The notes beneath the pieces are model-generated. The model was not told the DNA's origin and did no database searches. It saw nothing but the letters and a program-made list of their open reading frames with translations. Both the position numbers and the translations under genes were made by a program. 64,000 nt of DNA, from positions 62,001 through 126,000 of the forward strand of contig NZ_JADKPV010000002.1 of the NCBI RefSeq assembly GCF_015351395.1. Reading direction: 5' to 3'. Shown piece by piece: positions 41,892 through 51,753 of this stretch (the first letter of the stretch is position 1; every line of letters begins with the position of its first letter). This DNA comes from Savagea serpentis (GTDB lineage Bacteria; Bacillota; Bacilli; Bacillales_A; Planococcaceae).

Positions 41892-43241
41892 ATGACGAAA
41901 TATTTCGGAACCGATGGAGTTCGCGGTGTAGCGAACAAAGAGTTAACGCCAGAATTAGCATTTCAACTAGGGCGTGTAGGTGGTTATGTGTTGACGAAAG
42001 ATGCGACGACCAAACCACAAGTACTAGTAGGTCGCGATACGCGTATTTCAGGGCCGATGTTAGAAAGTGCCCTCATTGCAGGTTTATTATCAGTGGGCGT
42101 CGAAGTGATGACGTTAGGTGTTATTAGCACACCAGGAGTATCTTACTTAACACGTGCGATGAATGCCCAGGCAGGTGTCATGATTTCGGCATCACATAAC
42201 CCTGTTCAAGACAATGGCATTAAGTTTTTCGCTGGCGATGGCTTCAAATTAACAGATGCACAAGAAGAGGAAATTGAACGTTTATTGAATGCAGAACGGG
42301 ATGAATTACCACGCCCTATTGGTGGAAATGTAGGCACGATTACAGAGTATTTCGAAGGCGGACAAAAATATATTCAATATTTGAAACAAACGGTAGACTC
42401 AGATTTCATGGATATTCACGTTGCGATTGACTGTGCACACGGAGCGACATCATCTCTTGCGACTCATGTATTCGCCGATTTGGAAGCTGATTTATCGACG
42501 ATGGGTGCGTCACCAGATGGATTAAATATTAACGAAGGTGTTGGATCAACGCATCCGGAAGCACTTGCAAAATTCGTCATTGAAAAAGAAGCGGCTCTCG
42601 GGTTAGCATTTGATGGAGATGGTGACCGTTTAATCGCAGTAGACGAGAACGGCAAAATTGTAGATGGTGACCAAATTATGTTCATCATCGCCAAGTACTT
42701 GAATGAAAAAGGAAAATTGGCGAAATCGACTGTCGTATCAACAGTGATGAGTAATATCGGTTTCTACAAAGCGTTGGAACAACATGGCATTGAAAGTGTC
42801 CAAACGGCGGTAGGTGACCGTTACGTCGTGGAAGCGATGCGTGAACAAACGTTAAACTTCGGTGGAGAACAGTCAGGTCACATCGTATTCCTCGATTACA
42901 ATACGACAGGAGACGGCTTACTTACCGCTGTCCAACTTGTGAATATTATGAAAGAAACTGGTTTACCATTGTCAGAACTCGCTTCAGAAATGACGGTGTA
43001 TCCACAACGTCTGATCAATATTCGCGTGGCTGATAAACATCATGTGACAGATAATGCAGCAGTAGCTTCTATGATTAGCACAGTGGAGGAAGAGCTCGGT
43101 AAAAATGGACGTGTTCTCGTCCGCCCTTCTGGAACAGAACCGCTTGTCCGTGTGATGGTAGAAGCGCCGAGTGAGGACGAATGCAATCGTCAAGTCGAAC
43201 GCATCGCAGAAGTTGTCCGTGCTGAAATGGGAATAGACTAA
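41892..43241 (+). CDS. glmM: Phosphoglucosamine mutase GlmM
   Basis: 449 residues, full length. Catalytic phosphoserine Ser101 in MISASHNP, Mg-binding DGDGDR near residue 241, sugar-binding GGEQSGH near 326 and phosphate-binding [12 protein letters not shown] near 410. It makes glucosamine-1-phosphate for peptidoglycan, and binds CdaA in other Firmicutes. Here glmS does not follow; pstB does, so the glmS ribozyme is absent from this place. Confidence 0.95.
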   Translation: MTKYFGTDGVRGVANKELTPELAFQLGRVGGYVLTKDATTKPQVLVGRDTRISGPMLESALIAGLLSVGVEVMTLGVISTPGVSYLTRAMNAQAGVMISASHNPVQDNGIKFFAGDGFKLTDAQEEEIERLLNAERDELPRPIGGNVGTITEYFEGGQKYIQYLKQTVDSDFMDIHVAIDCAHGATSSLATHVFADLEADLSTMGASPDGLNINEGVGSTHPEALAKFVIEKEAALGLAFDGDGDRLIAVDENGKIVDGDQIMFIIAKYLNEKGKLAKSTVVSTVMSNIGFYKALEQHGIESVQTAVGDRYVVEAMREQTLNFGGEQSGHIVFLDYNTTGDGLLTAVQLVNIMKETGLPLSELASEMTVYPQRLINIRVADKHHVTDNAAVASMISTVEEELGKNGRVLVRPSGTEPLVRVMVEAPSEDECNRQVERIAEVVRAEMGID

Positions 43242-43246
43242 TATAA

Positions 43247-43277
43247 AGTGGAGCGTTATAAGCGCTCTGCTTTTTTA
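43247..43277 (+). terminator. Terminator of cdaA-cdaR-glmM
   Basis: AGTGGAGCG pairs with CGCTCTGCT (9 bp with G-U pairs), followed by six T. The T-run overlaps the first Pho-like repeat of pstB. Confidence 0.75.
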
Positions 43278-43301
43278 CGTTTTCTTTACATAAGTTTGAT
43301 A
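43274..43301 (+). promoter_or_regulatory. PhoP-box-like repeats upstream of pstB
   Basis: TTTACG (43274), TTTACA (43285) and TTGATA (43296) follow each other at 11-base intervals, as in PhoP boxes. Confidence 0.5.
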
Positions 43302-43378
43302 ATTCCTCAATATTCATTTGGTACGCTTACCGTAAGCAAAATGTAACGGTTGATGAATCGATGAGAGGGGACTTACAA

Positions 43379-44197
43379 ATGACACAAGTCATTGAAAGAA
43401 CAGAAGCAGTGAAGTTGCGCGTCATGGAAAATGCTCAATGGAACAAGCCGGTATATGAAACGAACGGGTTAAATTTATGGTACGGGACGTCACATGCGTT
43501 AAAAAATATTGATTTAACGATTCACGAAAAAGAAGTGACGGCGATTATCGGACCATCTGGATGTGGGAAGTCAACGTATTTAAAAACGTTGAATCGCATG
43601 GTAGAACTTGCGGGAAATGTTTCGATTTCAGGGAATGTGACTTTCCAAGGAGATAATATTTTAGATCGTTCTATGCCTGTTGAAATGTTGCGCTCGAAAG
43701 TCGGAATGGTATTCCAAAAGCCGAACCCATTTCCAAAATCGATTTATGAAAATGTGGCGTTCGGTCCGAAAATACATGGGATTAAAAACCGGGCGATTTT
43801 AGACCAAGTGGTTGAAAACAGTTTGAAAAAAGCAGCATTATGGGATGAAGTGAAAGACCGTCTTCACGAAAATGCGTACGGTTTATCAGGCGGGCAGCAA
43901 CAACGTCTCTGTATCGCTCGCGCACTTGCAGTTGAACCCGAAGTCATTTTAATGGACGAACCGACATCGGCGCTAGACCCTGTATCGACGAATAAAGTTG
44001 AGGAATTAATTAAAGAAATTAAAAATGATGTGACGATTGTTATCGTGACACATAATATGCAACAAGCGGCACGAATTTCAGATCGCACAGCATTTTTCTT
44101 AAATGGAGAAGTGATTGAATATGATCGTACATCGACTATTTTCAATGAACCAGCAGATCAACTGACATATGACTATATTAACGGCCGTTTCGGTTAA
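43379..44197 (+). CDS. pstB: Phosphate ABC transporter ATP-binding protein PstB
   Basis: 272 residues: Walker [10 protein letters not shown], the PstB-typical [17 protein letters not shown] segment, signature LSGGQQQR, Walker [15 protein letters not shown]-loop VTHNM. It is placed before, not after, pstS-pstC-pstA and is separated from them by a terminator. ATG 43379 follows AGAGGGGA; the upstream ATG 43361 is less likely. Pho-box-like repeats upstream suggest phosphate-starvation control. Confidence 0.94.
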   Translation: MTQVIERTEAVKLRVMENAQWNKPVYETNGLNLWYGTSHALKNIDLTIHEKEVTAIIGPSGCGKSTYLKTLNRMVELAGNVSISGNVTFQGDNILDRSMPVEMLRSKVGMVFQKPNPFPKSIYENVAFGPKIHGIKNRAILDQVVENSLKKAALWDEVKDRLHENAYGLSGGQQQRLCIARALAVEPEVILMDEPTSALDPVSTNKVEELIKEIKNDVTIVIVTHNMQQAARISDRTAFFLNGEVIEYDRTSTIFNEPADQLTYDYINGRFG

Positions 44198-44201
44198 TGG
44201 T

Positions 44202-44240
44202 GAAAAGTTACATCTTTTTATAGGATGTAACTTTTTCATT
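44202..44240 (+). terminator. Terminator after pstB
   Basis: GAAAAGTTACATC pairs with GATGTAACTTTTTC around a 9-base loop; U-rich end. Confidence 0.85.
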
Positions 44241-44256
44241 TCTATAATAAACCAAA

Positions 44257-44273
44257 TTTACTTATCATTTACA
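44257..44273 (+). promoter_or_regulatory. PhoP-box-like repeats upstream of pstS
   Basis: TTTACT (44257) and TTTACA (44268), 11 bases apart, ~100 bases before pstS. Confidence 0.5.
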
Positions 44274-44375
44274 AATATCATAAATCGGATTAATAATTCA
44301 CTCGTATACTCATAAGTGAAGTTGATACATACTTACTTCAAAAAGAAGATAAATGTTCAAGGGAGGACAATTTGA

Positions 44376-45359
44376 ATGAATTTTAAGAAATGGTTACTTA
44401 CAGTTGTCATGGCAGCATTAGCAGTCGTACTCGTTGCTTGTGGTGGCGATGATAAGGAAAAAGATAACAAAGAGGCAACAGGTAGAGATGAAGGAGAAAA
44501 ACCTTCAGCAGAAGAATTAGAAGGTAGTGTTGTCATCGATGGCTCAGGAACGGTATTCCCATTAATGTCACGCGTTGCAGAAGAATATATGTTAAATGAA
44601 CAAGAAGGCGTTTCAGTTGAAGTGAGCCGTGCAGGAACGAGTGCTGGATTTAAAAAGTTCCTCGTAGAAAATGGGACAGACTTTAACGACGCATCACGTG
44701 AAATGAAAGATGAGGAAAAAGAAGAAGCAGATAAATTAGGCATCGAAGTAAAAGAATTAAAAGTCGCATTAGACGGTTTAACATTCGTGATTAATAAAGA
44801 AAACGATTGGGCAAGTGAAATGACACCAGAACAATTAATCTCTATTTTTAAAGGCGAGGTAAAACAATGGTCAGACATTAATCCAGATTGGCCAGCAGAA
44901 GATATCGCACCGATGGGACCGAACGAAAACCACGGAACGTACGAGTTCTTCTATGAAAAAATTCTCGATAAACAAGACTTAGCAGACAATGTGAACTTAC
45001 AACAAGAATATTCAACATTAGTAAAATTAGTATCAGAAGATAAAAACGGTATCGCATTTTTCGGTTTCGGTTACTACGTAAACAACACAGATCAATTACA
45101 AGCAGTGCATGTTGATTTTGGTAACGGTCCAGTAGAGCCGAAATTAGAAACTATCGCAGAAGATGGTGACTATGCAGACTTTACACGTCCTGTATTCACA
45201 TACTTAAACGTCGACAATGCGAAAGCAAAACCACAAGTGTTAGACTTCGCAATTTACGCGATGAACAATGTTAATACATTTGCTGGTGAAACTGGATTTG
45301 CTCCAATTCCAGAAGCTGAAGCGAAAGAAAATATTACATTTTTAGAAGGCTTAAAATAA
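44376..45359 (+). CDS. pstS: Phosphate-binding lipoprotein PstS
   Basis: 327 residues. Signal peptide with lipobox VVLVACGG (lipid-carrying Cys ~23), then a Lys/Glu-rich linker and a periplasmic-binding-like fold. Phosphate-binding segments: DGSGTVFP near 52-59, SRAGTSAGF near 88, and NENHGTYEFF near 187. It captures inorganic phosphate for PstCAB. The ribosome site AAGGGAGGA lies close upstream. Confidence 0.93.
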   Translation: MNFKKWLLTVVMAALAVVLVACGGDDKEKDNKEATGRDEGEKPSAEELEGSVVIDGSGTVFPLMSRVAEEYMLNEQEGVSVEVSRAGTSAGFKKFLVENGTDFNDASREMKDEEKEEADKLGIEVKELKVALDGLTFVINKENDWASEMTPEQLISIFKGEVKQWSDINPDWPAEDIAPMGPNENHGTYEFFYEKILDKQDLADNVNLQQEYSTLVKLVSEDKNGIAFFGFGYYVNNTDQLQAVHVDFGNGPVEPKLETIAEDGDYADFTRPVFTYLNVDNAKAKPQVLDFAIYAMNNVNTFAGETGFAPIPEAEAKENITFLEGLK

Positions 45360-45427
45360 GAATGATATAAAGTGAGATGAGCGCCCTTTATGCTCATCTC
45401 ATTTTGTCCATGAGGAGTGGGGAACAT

Positions 45428-46366
45428 ATGGAAGATCAACGAGAAAAAAATATACGGCAATTGATTGAAGAACGTAAGCAGAAAAAATCATTTCGAGATT
45501 ATTTCGAAAAATCAATTCCGTCTTTACTTTTTGTTATTGCAAGTATTTCTGTTTTAACGACAATTGGAATTGTGATTACATTACTTACGGAAACCGTAGA
45601 ATTTTTTAAACGGGTCCCTATTGTAGAATTCGTAACAGGTACAGTGTTGAAACCACTGAGTCAAAACCCGGAGTTCGGTGTGCTACCACTCGTCATGGGT
45701 ACGATGTTATCCTCTCTTATTGCGATGTTTGTTGCCGTGCCAATCGGTTTAATGACGGCGATTTATTTAAGTGAATACGCATCGGAAAAATTGCGTAAAC
45801 GTTTAAAACCGATGTTGGAACTACTTGCGGGGATTCCGACAATCGTTTATGGGTTTTTCGCTTTCACATTCGTCACACCGATTTTAAAAAATTTAATTCC
45901 GGGATTAGAAGCGACGAATATTTTAAGTCCGGGTCTCGTGATGGGAGTGATGATTATCCCGATGATCGCTTCTTTATCAGAAGATGCGATGAGCTCTGTG
46001 CCACAATCGATGCGTGAGGGAGCGCTCGGATTAGGAGCGACGAAATTGGAAGTGACACGTAAAGTCGTCATACCGGCAGCACTCTCTGGAATTATCGCTT
46101 CATTCGTACTCGGGATTTCACGTGCGATTGGAGAAACGATGATTGTGACAATTGCGAGCGGTAGTACGAAAAACTTCACAGTCGATGTGACCCAATCGAT
46201 GCAGACGATGACAGCGTATATTGTAGAAGTAACAGGTGGAGATGCACCAGCAGGTTCAACGGTTTATTACAGTTTGTACGCTGTTGCGATGACCTTGTTC
46301 ATTTTCACATTGTTGATGAACGTGTTAGCGCGTTACGTATCACGCAAGTTTAGAGAGGTGTATTAA
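45428..46366 (+). CDS. pstC: Phosphate ABC transporter permease PstC
   Basis: 312 residues with six TM helices and the EAA-type loop EGALGLGATKLEVTRKVVIPAALSGI near residues 197-222. ATG 45428 is preferred because GGAGTGGGGAAC is just in front; the longer frame from 45377 reads through the pstS-pstC spacer. It partners PstA, whose gene starts one base after this stop. Confidence 0.93.
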   Translation: MEDQREKNIRQLIEERKQKKSFRDYFEKSIPSLLFVIASISVLTTIGIVITLLTETVEFFKRVPIVEFVTGTVLKPLSQNPEFGVLPLVMGTMLSSLIAMFVAVPIGLMTAIYLSEYASEKLRKRLKPMLELLAGIPTIVYGFFAFTFVTPILKNLIPGLEATNILSPGLVMGVMIIPMIASLSEDAMSSVPQSMREGALGLGATKLEVTRKVVIPAALSGIIASFVLGISRAIGETMIVTIASGSTKNFTVDVTQSMQTMTAYIVEVTGGDAPAGSTVYYSLYAVAMTLFIFTLLMNVLARYVSRKFREVY

Positions 46367-46367
46367 G

Positions 46368-47255
46368 ATGGAACATGTTCAAGAAGCTCAGCAATTTGAA
46401 CGTAAATTAAATGGGCGTTTAATGATGAATAAAGTGTCAAAAGGCATTTTCTTTCTTTCTACTTTATTCGGACTTGTCGTATTGGCTGTTTTACTTTATC
46501 GTGTTTTATCTGAAGGGATCGCCTACATTAACTGGAACTTTTTGACGGGTAAATTGTCTACAAATCCAGAACGTGCAGGTATTATGGGAGCCATTCTCGG
46601 AACGTTTTGGCTCATGATTGTCGTAGCGCCTGTGACGATGTTTCTCGGTGTCGCAACCGCAATTTATTTAGAAATGTATGCGAAGAAAAATAAATTCACT
46701 GAATTTATTCAGACGAATATTGCAAACTTAGCAGGAGTTCCTTCCATCGTTTACGGGATTTTAGGCTTGACAGTGTTCGTCCGAGCGATGGATTTAGGTA
46801 ATATCGTTCTCGCTGGGGGACTGACGATGTCATTGCTCATTTTACCAATCGTTATCGTCGCGAGTCAGGAAGCATTGAGAGCGGTCCCTAAATTTTTAGA
46901 AGAAGGCTCACTCGGTATGGGAGCAACAAAATGGCAAACGATTCGTGCTGTCGTTTTACCTGTTGCATTACCAGGAATTTTAACAGGGGCTATTTTGGCG
47001 TTATCTCGTGCAATTGGAGAGACAGCGCCACTCGTCGTCATCGGAATTCCAGCATTGCTCATTCCATTCCCAGGAAGTATTTTCGATAAGTTTACTGTCT
47101 TGCCGATGCAAATTTATTACTGGACGCTCGATTCATCCCTCGTAGCAGAATATGCGAACTTAGCAGCGGCGACAATTATCGTCTTACTCGTCGCTTTACT
47201 CGTGTTAAATTCATCCGCGATTATCATCCGTAATAAATTTACAAAACGATTTTAG
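46368..47255 (+). CDS. pstA: Phosphate ABC transporter permease PstA
   Basis: 295 residues, six TM segments, EAA loop EGSLGMGATKWQTIRAVVLPVALPGI near residues 179-204. AGAGAGGTG precedes its ATG. Last gene of the pst group; no phoU follows. Confidence 0.93.
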   Translation: MEHVQEAQQFERKLNGRLMMNKVSKGIFFLSTLFGLVVLAVLLYRVLSEGIAYINWNFLTGKLSTNPERAGIMGAILGTFWLMIVVAPVTMFLGVATAIYLEMYAKKNKFTEFIQTNIANLAGVPSIVYGILGLTVFVRAMDLGNIVLAGGLTMSLLILPIVIVASQEALRAVPKFLEEGSLGMGATKWQTIRAVVLPVALPGILTGAILALSRAIGETAPLVVIGIPALLIPFPGSIFDKFTVLPMQIYYWTLDSSLVAEYANLAAATIIVLLVALLVLNSSAIIIRNKFTKRF

Positions 47256-47263
47256 TCATTCGT

Positions 47264-47301
47264 AAAACGTGTTAGTCTTAATAGAGACTAGCACGTTTTT
47301 T
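47264..47301 (+). terminator. Terminator of pstS-pstC-pstA
   Basis: AAAACGTGTTAGTCT pairs with AGACTAGCACGTTTT (15 bp, one G-U), followed by T. Confidence 0.9.
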
Positions 47302-47325
47302 AAATGCAATGAAAGAGGTGAGCGC

Positions 47326-49050
47326 ATGGTCGATTTACTGATTATTATGCTAGAACGTGTCAGTATTATTGTTGCGATGGCTTTCGTTTTAACGCGTTTT
47401 CGATTTTTTAAAATGATGACCCAACATCATAAATTGAGCCGTAAACAAAATGTATCAGCGATTATTTTATTCGGATTATTTGGCATTATCGGCACGTATT
47501 TCGGGGTATCGTTTAATACATCGACCACTCACTTTGAAAGTGTGTCTAATAACTTAGCGCAAGAAGAAGCGATTGCCAATTCCCGAGTGATTGGTATAGT
47601 CGTAGCAGGTTTGCTGGGAGGTTCTCGTCTCGGAATTGGGGCAGGGTTAATCGCAGGGGTGCATCGGTTAATGCTCGGCGGGTTCACTGCTGTCGCTTGC
47701 AGTGTATCCACTGTTATTTCCGGAGGAGTAGCTAGCCGTTTACACCGTAAAAATAAACGCATTTCAACACCTATTGCTTTTTTAGTAGGAGCGCTCGCGG
47801 AAGCGTTTCAAATGTCGCTCATCTTACTCATTTCGAAACCGTTCGATCAAGCGTGGGCGCTCGTTTCTGTTATCGGATTGCCGATGATTATCGCGAATGG
47901 AATTGGTACTGCTTTATTCATGTTAATCATTTATAGTGTATTTGACGAAGAAGAGAAGGCAAGTGCGGTGCAAGCGGAGAAGACGTTGCGCATTGCCAAT
48001 CAAACGATCGGGTACATGCGCCAAGGGATGACACCCCATACGGCAGAGCAAGTGTGTCACATTTTATATAAAGAATTAAATCCGGTCGCTGTTGCGATTA
48101 CAGATGAGTCGCGAATTTTAGCCCATGTCGGCATCGCGAGCGATCACCATCAGCCACTTAGTGAAATTCAAACGCATTTAACGCGAGAAGTGTTGCAGCA
48201 AGGTGAATTAGTTGTCGCAGATGGGCCACGGATTCATTGTCAACGTCCTGACTGTCCACTCCAAGCCGCAGTCATCACGCCGTTAAAACTTCGCGGTGAA
48301 GCGGTAGGAACGTTGAAATTGTATTACCCGTCTAAAAAAGAGATTAATGAAGTGACGATTCAAATGATTCGTGGACTTGCGAGCTTATTAAATGATCAAT
48401 TGGAACTGGCCGATGCAGAACGGCTTCATCAGTTAGCGAAGGAAGCGGAAATTCAAGCGTTGCAAGCTCAAATTAGTCCTCACTTTTTATTTAACTCGAT
48501 GAACGTCATCATCTCACTCATTCGGACGAGACCAGATGAAGCGCGGTCTTTATTAACGTCGCTCTCTTATTTTTTAAGGCAAAATGTCGAGCGAACGAAA
48601 GCGCCATTCATTACGATACGAGAAGAACTTGCCCACGTACAAGCATATGTTGCGATTGAAGAAGCGCGTTTCGTCGATCAATTGACCGTCATTCAACAAA
48701 TTGACGAAGCGGCGCTGGAAACGAAAATACCGCCACTATCGATTCAACCGCTCGTTGAAAATGCGATTCGCTATGGGATGCAAGGATGTGAAGGTCATTG
48801 CTACGTCACAATTGGGATTGATCGAATAAATGACAAAGTAAAAGTGGCAGTGTCTGATAATGGTTTAGGAATGACGGAAGAGAAATTACAAAAAGTCGGA
48901 CAACAAAAAGATAAAGAGACAGAAAGTACAGGCGTTGGTTTGTACAATGTTAATCGTCGCTTAATGATGACGTATGGTCCGACTGCTGCATTGCAGTTTC
49001 AAAGTGAACTTGATATCGGAACAAAAGTACAATTTGTGATTGATGCATAG
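47326..49050 (+). CDS. LytS/BtsS-type sensor histidine kinase
   Basis: 574 residues: 5TM-5TMR_LYT membrane sensor (~5-205), GAF-like domain (~225-350), His_kinase domain with the phospho-acceptor in ISPHFLFNSMNV (~His386) and HATPase (NALRYG-like VENAIRYGMQG; DNGLGM). Members sense pyruvate (BtsS, LytS). It overlaps no gene and is followed by its response regulator 10 bases later. ATG 47326 is preferred, since AAGAGGTGAGC is just upstream and the frame from 47269 runs through the terminator. Confidence 0.88.
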   Translation: MVDLLIIMLERVSIIVAMAFVLTRFRFFKMMTQHHKLSRKQNVSAIILFGLFGIIGTYFGVSFNTSTTHFESVSNNLAQEEAIANSRVIGIVVAGLLGGSRLGIGAGLIAGVHRLMLGGFTAVACSVSTVISGGVASRLHRKNKRISTPIAFLVGALAEAFQMSLILLISKPFDQAWALVSVIGLPMIIANGIGTALFMLIIYSVFDEEEKASAVQAEKTLRIANQTIGYMRQGMTPHTAEQVCHILYKELNPVAVAITDESRILAHVGIASDHHQPLSEIQTHLTREVLQQGELVVADGPRIHCQRPDCPLQAAVITPLKLRGEAVGTLKLYYPSKKEINEVTIQMIRGLASLLNDQLELADAERLHQLAKEAEIQALQAQISPHFLFNSMNVIISLIRTRPDEARSLLTSLSYFLRQNVERTKAPFITIREELAHVQAYVAIEEARFVDQLTVIQQIDEAALETKIPPLSIQPLVENAIRYGMQGCEGHCYVTIGIDRINDKVKVAVSDNGLGMTEEKLQKVGQQKDKETESTGVGLYNVNRRLMMTYGPTAALQFQSELDIGTKVQFVIDA

Positions 49051-49060
49051 GGGGAACAAC

Positions 49061-49786
49061 ATGTTAACAGAGAAAGTACGAGCGATCGTCGTCGATGATG
49101 AACGATATGCTCGAGAAGAGTTAGTTTATTTATTAACGGAACAATTACATGTCGATGTCGTCGCTGAAGCGAGCAGTGGCGAAGAGGCGATTGTGCAAGC
49201 TGTCCAACATGAACCAGATGTTTTATTTTTGGATGTTTCTATGGGGAAGATGGGTGGAATTGAAACGGCTGAAGCGATTCAAGCATTGAAAAATCCACCT
49301 CAAATTGTGTTTGCGACAGCATACGCGCAATATGCTGTCGACGCTTTTCGGGTTCAAGCAACAGATTATTTATTAAAACCATACAACATTGAAGAATTAA
49401 CGCGAGCGATTTCAAAAGTGAAAAGTAAAATGACACCTGCCGAATCGAAACGTGCACTTCATAAATTAGCGATTGAAAATGAAGGCGAAATTAAATACAT
49501 TTCAATTTCGACCATTTTATATGCCTTTCGAGAAGAGCAAGCGACAATGATTGTAACATCACAGGCGACATACGAAGTGAAAATGTCATTGAAGCAATTA
49601 GAAGAGCGTTTAGAAGCGTATCCTTTTTTTCGCATTCATAAAAGCTACCTCGTCAATTTAAATGAAGTGACAAAATTGACTCCTTGGTTTAACGGAGCGT
49701 TTCAGTTAGAAGTAAACGGGCGCAGTGAACAGTTACCTGTCAGTCGCAACTACGTAAAACAGCTCAAAGAACGACTAGCGTTGTAA
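49061..49786 (+). CDS. LytR/BtsR-type response regulator with LytTR DNA-binding domain
   Basis: 241 residues: receiver domain with phospho-acceptor Asp in VLFLDVSMGKMGG (~Asp57), Lys in YLLKPYN (~107), and a C-terminal LytTR domain (~140-240: FFRIHKSYLVNLNEV, LPVSRNYVKQLKE). AGGGGGAAC precedes ATG 49061. It probably controls the CstA-family transporter gene that follows; a direct repeat at 49799-49829 is a candidate site. Confidence 0.9.
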   Translation: MLTEKVRAIVVDDERYAREELVYLLTEQLHVDVVAEASSGEEAIVQAVQHEPDVLFLDVSMGKMGGIETAEAIQALKNPPQIVFATAYAQYAVDAFRVQATDYLLKPYNIEELTRAISKVKSKMTPAESKRALHKLAIENEGEIKYISISTILYAFREEQATMIVTSQATYEVKMSLKQLEERLEAYPFFRIHKSYLVNLNEVTKLTPWFNGAFQLEVNGRSEQLPVSRNYVKQLKERLAL

Positions 49787-49798
49787 GTAAACGCTTTA

Positions 49799-49829
49799 AA
49801 ACGACATGTTAATATGGAGAAACGACATG
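49799..49829. promoter_or_regulatory. Direct repeats upstream of the CstA-family gene
   Basis: AAACGACATG occurs at 49799-49808 and again at 49820-49829, 21 bases (two helix turns) apart. LytTR regulators bind direct repeats with this period, and the LytR-type gene ends 13 bases upstream. Confidence 0.5.
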
Positions 49830-49834
49830 ATGAA

Positions 49835-49848
49835 TGAAAACGCTCTCT
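49835..49848 (+). promoter_or_regulatory. cre site upstream of the CstA-family gene
   Basis: TGAAAACGCTCTCT matches the cre consensus at 13 of 14 positions. It lies between the direct repeats and a -10-like TATAAT at 49866-49871, a place where CcpA would block transcription. Confidence 0.65.
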
Positions 49849-49906
49849 TTTGGTCTTATTTTTCTTATAATAAGGAAAATAAACATGTTCGAAGGGGAGA
49901 GAGACA

Positions 49907-51367
49907 ATGATTACATTTATCGTGAGTATTATTTTATTAGTGATAGGTTATTTAACATATGGTAAATATGTCGAGCGTGTCTTCGGTCCAAAAGATCGTC
50001 CAACGCCTGCTTATACGAGTAGCGATGGTGTCGATTACGTGCCGATGGATACGAAAAAGAACTCATTAATTCAATTATTAAATATCGCAGGGGTCGGTCC
50101 TATTTTCGGTCCGATTATGGGAGCGCTTTACGGACCGGTCGCATTCATTTGGATTGTACTGGGGGCTATATTTGCAGGGGGTGTGCACGACTATTTAACA
50201 GGGATGATTTCCATCCGCAACCGCGGTGCTCACTTACCAGAATTAGCAGGGAAATTTTTAGGGAATGTAATGAAACACGTCGTCAACGTATTTTCACTTT
50301 TATTATTAGTATTAGTTGGAACGGTATTCGTTTCAGCACCAGCAGATTTACTTTACAATTTAATGGACGGTAAAGTTGCTTTAACATTTATTTTAGTTCT
50401 TATTTTCGCTTATTATATTTTAGCGACATTGTTACCGATTGATAAAATTATCGGGCGTTTTTATCCGGTTTTCGGAATGTTACTCGTCATTAGTGCGATC
50501 GGAATTGGAGGCGGACTCATTTTAAAAGGAGCACCAATTCCAGAGTTAACGCTTCAAAATTTACACCCGGACAATATTCCGATTTTCCCATTATTATTTT
50601 TAACGATTTCATGTGGAGCGCTTTCTGGATTCCACGCAACGCAGTCACCGATCATTTCACGTACGACTGAAAAAGAAGGACAAGGTCGTAAAATTTTCTA
50701 CGGCATGATGATTGCAGAAGGGATTATCGCAATGATTTGGGCAGCAGCAGGCATGAGCTTATTCTCAGGAGATAAGTTAAATGAATTGTTAGCAGCAGGT
50801 GGACCAGCTGTCGTCGTTAGTGAAGTAGCGACAACGATGTTAGGGGCAGTTGGAGGAACGATTGCGATTTTAGGAGTGATCATTTTACCAATCACTTCAG
50901 GAGATACAGCATTCCGTAGTGCGCGTATGATCATCGCAGACTATTTCAAAATTGGACAAGCGAAAATTAGCAAACGTTTAATGATCGCTTTACCGATGTT
51001 CGTCATTTCAATCGCTTTAACACAAATTGACTTCAATATTTTATGGCGTTACTTCTCATGGGCGAACCAATCGACAGCGGTCATTGCACTGTATGTCGGC
51101 GCGATGTATTTATTCATTAGTAGGAAAAACTACTGGATTGCGCTCATACCAGGAATATTTATGTTAATGGCAACGACGACGTATATTTTAAATGCGAAAA
51201 TCGGCTTTAACTTACCGATGAACATTTCGTATATCGGAGCGGTTATTACGACAATCACATTAACGGCAGTATTTTTCGTCGGAGCGAAACAAGCGCGTCA
51301 AAAAGAAATTCCGTTAGAAGAGGATATTTCACAATACGAAAAAGCACATCCTGTGCCAGAAGTTTAA
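49907..51367 (+). CDS. CstA-family pyruvate/peptide transporter
   Basis: 486 residues with ~14 TM helices of the carbon starvation CstA family; shorter than E. coli CstA/BtsT (~700), but typical for the Gram-positive branch. Signature stretches: GVGPIFGPIMGALYGP near 62-78 and SGFHATQSPIISRTTEKEGQGR near 245-266. E. coli BtsT imports pyruvate under control of BtsSR; the adjacent LytS/LytR pair makes the same logic likely here. AAGGGGAGAG ribosome site. Control by the response regulator and CcpA is inferred from upstream sites. Confidence 0.88.
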   Translation: MITFIVSIILLVIGYLTYGKYVERVFGPKDRPTPAYTSSDGVDYVPMDTKKNSLIQLLNIAGVGPIFGPIMGALYGPVAFIWIVLGAIFAGGVHDYLTGMISIRNRGAHLPELAGKFLGNVMKHVVNVFSLLLLVLVGTVFVSAPADLLYNLMDGKVALTFILVLIFAYYILATLLPIDKIIGRFYPVFGMLLVISAIGIGGGLILKGAPIPELTLQNLHPDNIPIFPLLFLTISCGALSGFHATQSPIISRTTEKEGQGRKIFYGMMIAEGIIAMIWAAAGMSLFSGDKLNELLAAGGPAVVVSEVATTMLGAVGGTIAILGVIILPITSGDTAFRSARMIIADYFKIGQAKISKRLMIALPMFVISIALTQIDFNILWRYFSWANQSTAVIALYVGAMYLFISRKNYWIALIPGIFMLMATTTYILNAKIGFNLPMNISYIGAVITTITLTAVFFVGAKQARQKEIPLEEDISQYEKAHPVPEV

Positions 51368-51372
51368 AAATG

Positions 51373-51416
51373 AAAAGCTATGACAATTCACATTTGTGAG
51401 GAGTCATAGCTTTTTG
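51373..51416. terminator. Bidirectional terminator
   Basis: AAAAGCTATGAC pairs with GTCATAGCTTTT; the loop contains CAC/GTG pairing. It sits between the convergent cstA-type and UPF0145 genes, with U tails on both strands. Confidence 0.85.
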
Positions 51417-51422
51417 TGTAAA

Positions 51423-51737
51423 TTAACGGTAAATAACTGCTGTGCCTGTTGCGACACACATGAGCATGCCTTCACGCAATGTTTCAAAGTCGAGATCGAC
51501 TCCGACGACCGCATTTGCACCGAGCGCCTTAGCGTGAGCTTCCATTTCAGCGAGCGCTGTTTCTCGAGCTTCAGTCAATTTTTCTTCATACGCACCGCTG
51601 CGACCTCCGACGACATCTGTAAAGCTCGCGAAAATGTCACGTACGATATTGGCTCCCATAATCGTTTCACCCGAGACGACGCCGAGATAATCGGTAATTT
51701 CGCGTCCTTGAATCGTTGGTGTTGTTGTTACTAACAT
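51423..51737 (-). CDS. UPF0145 (YbjQ-like) protein
   Basis: 104 residues with the family pattern [39 protein letters not shown] and [15 protein letters not shown]. The fold is a small beta/alpha domain forming pentamers in related structures; function unknown, sometimes called heavy-metal-binding. ATG 51737 agrees with the family N-terminus; the in-frame ATG at 51776 lies inside the end of the adjacent IS element, adds 13 unrelated residues and lacks a ribosome site. The IS insertion just upstream may have separated the gene from its promoter. Confidence 0.82.
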   Translation of the reverse strand: MLVTTTPTIQGREITDYLGVVSGETIMGANIVRDIFASFTDVVGGRSGAYEEKLTEARETALAEMEAHAKALGANAVVGVDLDFETLREGMLMCVATGTAVIYR

Positions 51738-51753
51738 ACAATCACTGCTACTA

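Noticed and set aside
43242-43378. glmS ribozyme or glmS gene after glmM
   Set aside because: Expected from B. subtilis order, but the region contains only a terminator and Pho-like repeats before pstB.
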